Shown: positions 7,560 through 8,536 of the stretch, piece after piece | How positions within the stretch are numbered: the stretch's first letter is position 1 | Layout: each line of letters starts with the position of its first letter | From: Clostridiales bacterium | GTDB taxonomy: Bacteria; Bacillota; Clostridia; Christensenellales; Aristaeellaceae | Assembly: GCA_012512355.1 (NCBI GenBank) | Contig: JAAZEI010000134.1 | Coordinates: 1-8,536, forward strand | DNA length: 8,536 bases | Direction: 5' to 3' | Notes under the pieces: model-generated | Seen by the model: the letters and a program-made list of their open reading frames with translations, nothing else | What the model was told of the DNA's origin: nothing | The model's database searches: none | Translations under genes and position numbers: made by a program

Positions 7560-7578
7560 ATGCCTGACAGGAGGGTGA

Positions 7579-8241
7579 ATGCAGATAAAAACGCTTGCCA
7601 TTTATGACTTTGACGGCACGATGCTCAGCGGCGACAGCATTGTACGTTACATCGCCTATGCGATGAAACAGGGGTTTGAGTCCCCCTGGTCTGTTTTTCG
7701 ACATGCAATGAACGCAGCCTGTGCCCTCACAGGGCTTAAAAGCATAAACCAGGGCAAAAGCAGTGCCTTGAAATTTTTAAGGAATATGGATCCCGCCATT
7801 CAGGAAGAGTTTAACCGCAGTTTCTGTCGTGAGATACTTACCCCACGTTTGTATCCAAAAGCTATAAAAAGTATGAAGCGACATCATAGGGATGGCTGCC
7901 ATATTCTACTGGTTTCTGCTTCACCTGACATTTATTTAAAACACATGAAAGAATTTCTACCAATTGACGAAGTTTTGGCATCCCCGACTGATGAGCAGGG
8001 GATAGTGTCCAGCTCAACACGCGGAGCTAAAAAGGTGCGCCGGGTAGAAGACTGGGCCAAGGAACAGACTTTTCAAGTAGACTGGCATGCAAGCTGGGCT
8101 TTTGGCAACAGCATACACGACCTGCCGGTTATGCGCTTATGCGGCCGCCCCATTTGCATCAACCCAACGCGCCATATGCGAAAAGAGGCAGTGGGTCTGC
8201 CTATCGAGTATTGGAAGGCACAAGACAGTTCCGATATGTAA
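7579..8241 (+). CDS. HAD-IB family phosphatase (SerB-like hydrolase)
   Basis: This 220-residue haloacid-dehalogenase-superfamily enzyme is predicted to hydrolyse a phosphate monoester in the cytoplasm; the substrate is unknown. Motif I is YDFDGTM with nucleophile Asp10 and acid/base Asp12. Motif II is LLVSASP with Ser113 or Ser115, motif III is probably Lys151/Lys152 in GAKKVRR, and motif IV is GNSIHDLPVM with Asp181. A helical cap lies between motifs I and II at about 17-90. The C-terminal NPTRHMRKEAVGLPIEYWK is like the tail of HAD-IB proteins annotated only by family. In motif IV, Asn177 stands where many HAD proteins have Asp, which also occurs in this subfamily. AGGAGGG (7569-7575) is unusually close to the ATG, with only three bases between; a GTG overlapping its last G is out of frame. 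The gene is closed by a strong hairpin. Confidence 0.9.
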   Translation: MQIKTLAIYDFDGTMLSGDSIVRYIAYAMKQGFESPWSVFRHAMNAACALTGLKSINQGKSSALKFLRNMDPAIQEEFNRSFCREILTPRLYPKAIKSMKRHHRDGCHILLVSASPDIYLKHMKEFLPIDEVLASPTDEQGIVSSSTRGAKKVRRVEDWAKEQTFQVDWHASWAFGNSIHDLPVMRLCGRPICINPTRHMRKEAVGLPIEYWKAQDSSDM

Positions 8242-8278
8242 TTTCTCATTCTGCCGAAGGCGTTTTTTGTCATATGCT

Positions 8279-8306
8279 AAACCCCCACCAATTTTGGTGG
8301 GGGTTT
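8279..8306. terminator. Bidirectional terminator between the HAD gene and rplS
   Basis: AAACCCCCACCAA (8279-8291) pairs perfectly with TTGGTGGGGGTTT (8294-8306), a 13-base arm with a very small loop, so two or so of the innermost pairs are probably open. Arms begin with AAA and end with TTT, so it reads the same on both strands. It lies 38 bases after the HAD stop and 28 bases after the rplS stop on the other strand, and likely ends both transcripts. Confidence 0.88.
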
Positions 8307-8333
8307 AAATGAGCCATCATAGAAAAGTTTAGG

Positions 8334-8536
8334 TTATCGACGGATGCTGCCATCCTTGATTTTTGCTGCCTTGCCTTGCAAGCCACGCAGATAGTACAGC
8401 TTTGCACGGCGCACTTTGCCTTTGCGCACTACTTCAATGCTGTCAACACGGGGAGAATGCAGCGGGAAGGTGCGCTCGACGCCAATGCCGTAAGACATGC
8501 GGCGAACGGTAAAGGTCTCGCGGCAGGAGCCAGACC
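8334..8536 (-). CDS. rplS: 50S ribosomal protein L19, C-terminal part
   Basis: Only the last 66 residues lie in the window; the gene continues past the right edge. The visible part reads [19 protein letters not shown], then [28 protein letters not shown] and a lysine-rich end [12 protein letters not shown]. These are the diagnostic C-terminal blocks of bacterial L19, which sits at the interface of the 30S and 50S subunits. No damage is seen. In most bacteria rplS closes the rpsP-rimM-trmD-rplS operon; here it is followed at once by the shared terminator, in keeping with being last in its transcript. Confidence 0.97.
   Translation of the reverse strand, partial: SGSCRETFTVRRMSYGIGVERTFPLHSPRVDSIEVVRKGKVRRAKLYYLRGLQGKAAKIKDGSIRR

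Overview
The window looks like a chromosomal segment of a low-to-mid GC Firmicute, probably in the Clostridia. Every confident gene has a strong AGGAGG-type ribosome binding site, two genes begin with TTG, and the ribosomal protein L19 end and the M32 carboxypeptidase are of types common in Firmicutes. No lineage can be fixed without a search.

Layout. Bases 1-418 hold no convincing gene. Bases 419-1350 encode an EamA/DMT-family transporter broken by one -1 frameshift in a GGGG run; this stretch is visibly more AT-rich than the rest. A 294-base gap follows, with a short palindrome, a long-spaced inverted repeat, a probable promoter and a duplicated ribosome-binding-site box. Bases 1645-4698 are a tight three-gene operon: a MotA/TolQ/ExbB-type (ZorA-like) three-helix membrane protein with a long cytoplasmic tail, a MotB/ZorB-like protein with an OmpA peptidoglycan-binding domain, and a membrane-anchored extracytoplasmic protein of unknown family. 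The coding regions are 1 base apart or overlap by 4 bases, so the three proteins are probably made together. After a clear sigma-A-type promoter comes gap (glyceraldehyde-3-phosphate dehydrogenase), closed by a strong terminator. On the minus strand is an M32 metallocarboxypeptidase, divergent from a HAD-IB phosphatase on the plus strand with overlapping promoters between them. A strong hairpin terminator separates the HAD gene from the convergent 3' end of rplS, which runs off the right edge.

The part most worth attention is the three-gene operon. It supplies the two parts of a proton- or sodium-driven rotary motor: a stator channel with a conserved Asp in the MotB-like helix, and a wall-binding domain. 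It is not next to flagellar genes, Tol-Pal, Ton genes, or the ZorC/ZorD/ZorE effectors of the Zorya phage-defence system. Its MotB-like subunit carries a long stalk with leucine at nearly every seventh residue over about 15 heptads, and its third gene product is unfamiliar. I infer an undescribed or poorly described ZorAB-like motor of Gram-positive bacteria; its task is unknown. The flanking gap, carboxypeptidase, HAD and rplS genes are ordinary metabolic and translation genes and do not suggest a defence island, although the left flank, with its broken transporter and AT-rich debris, could be an exchange point.
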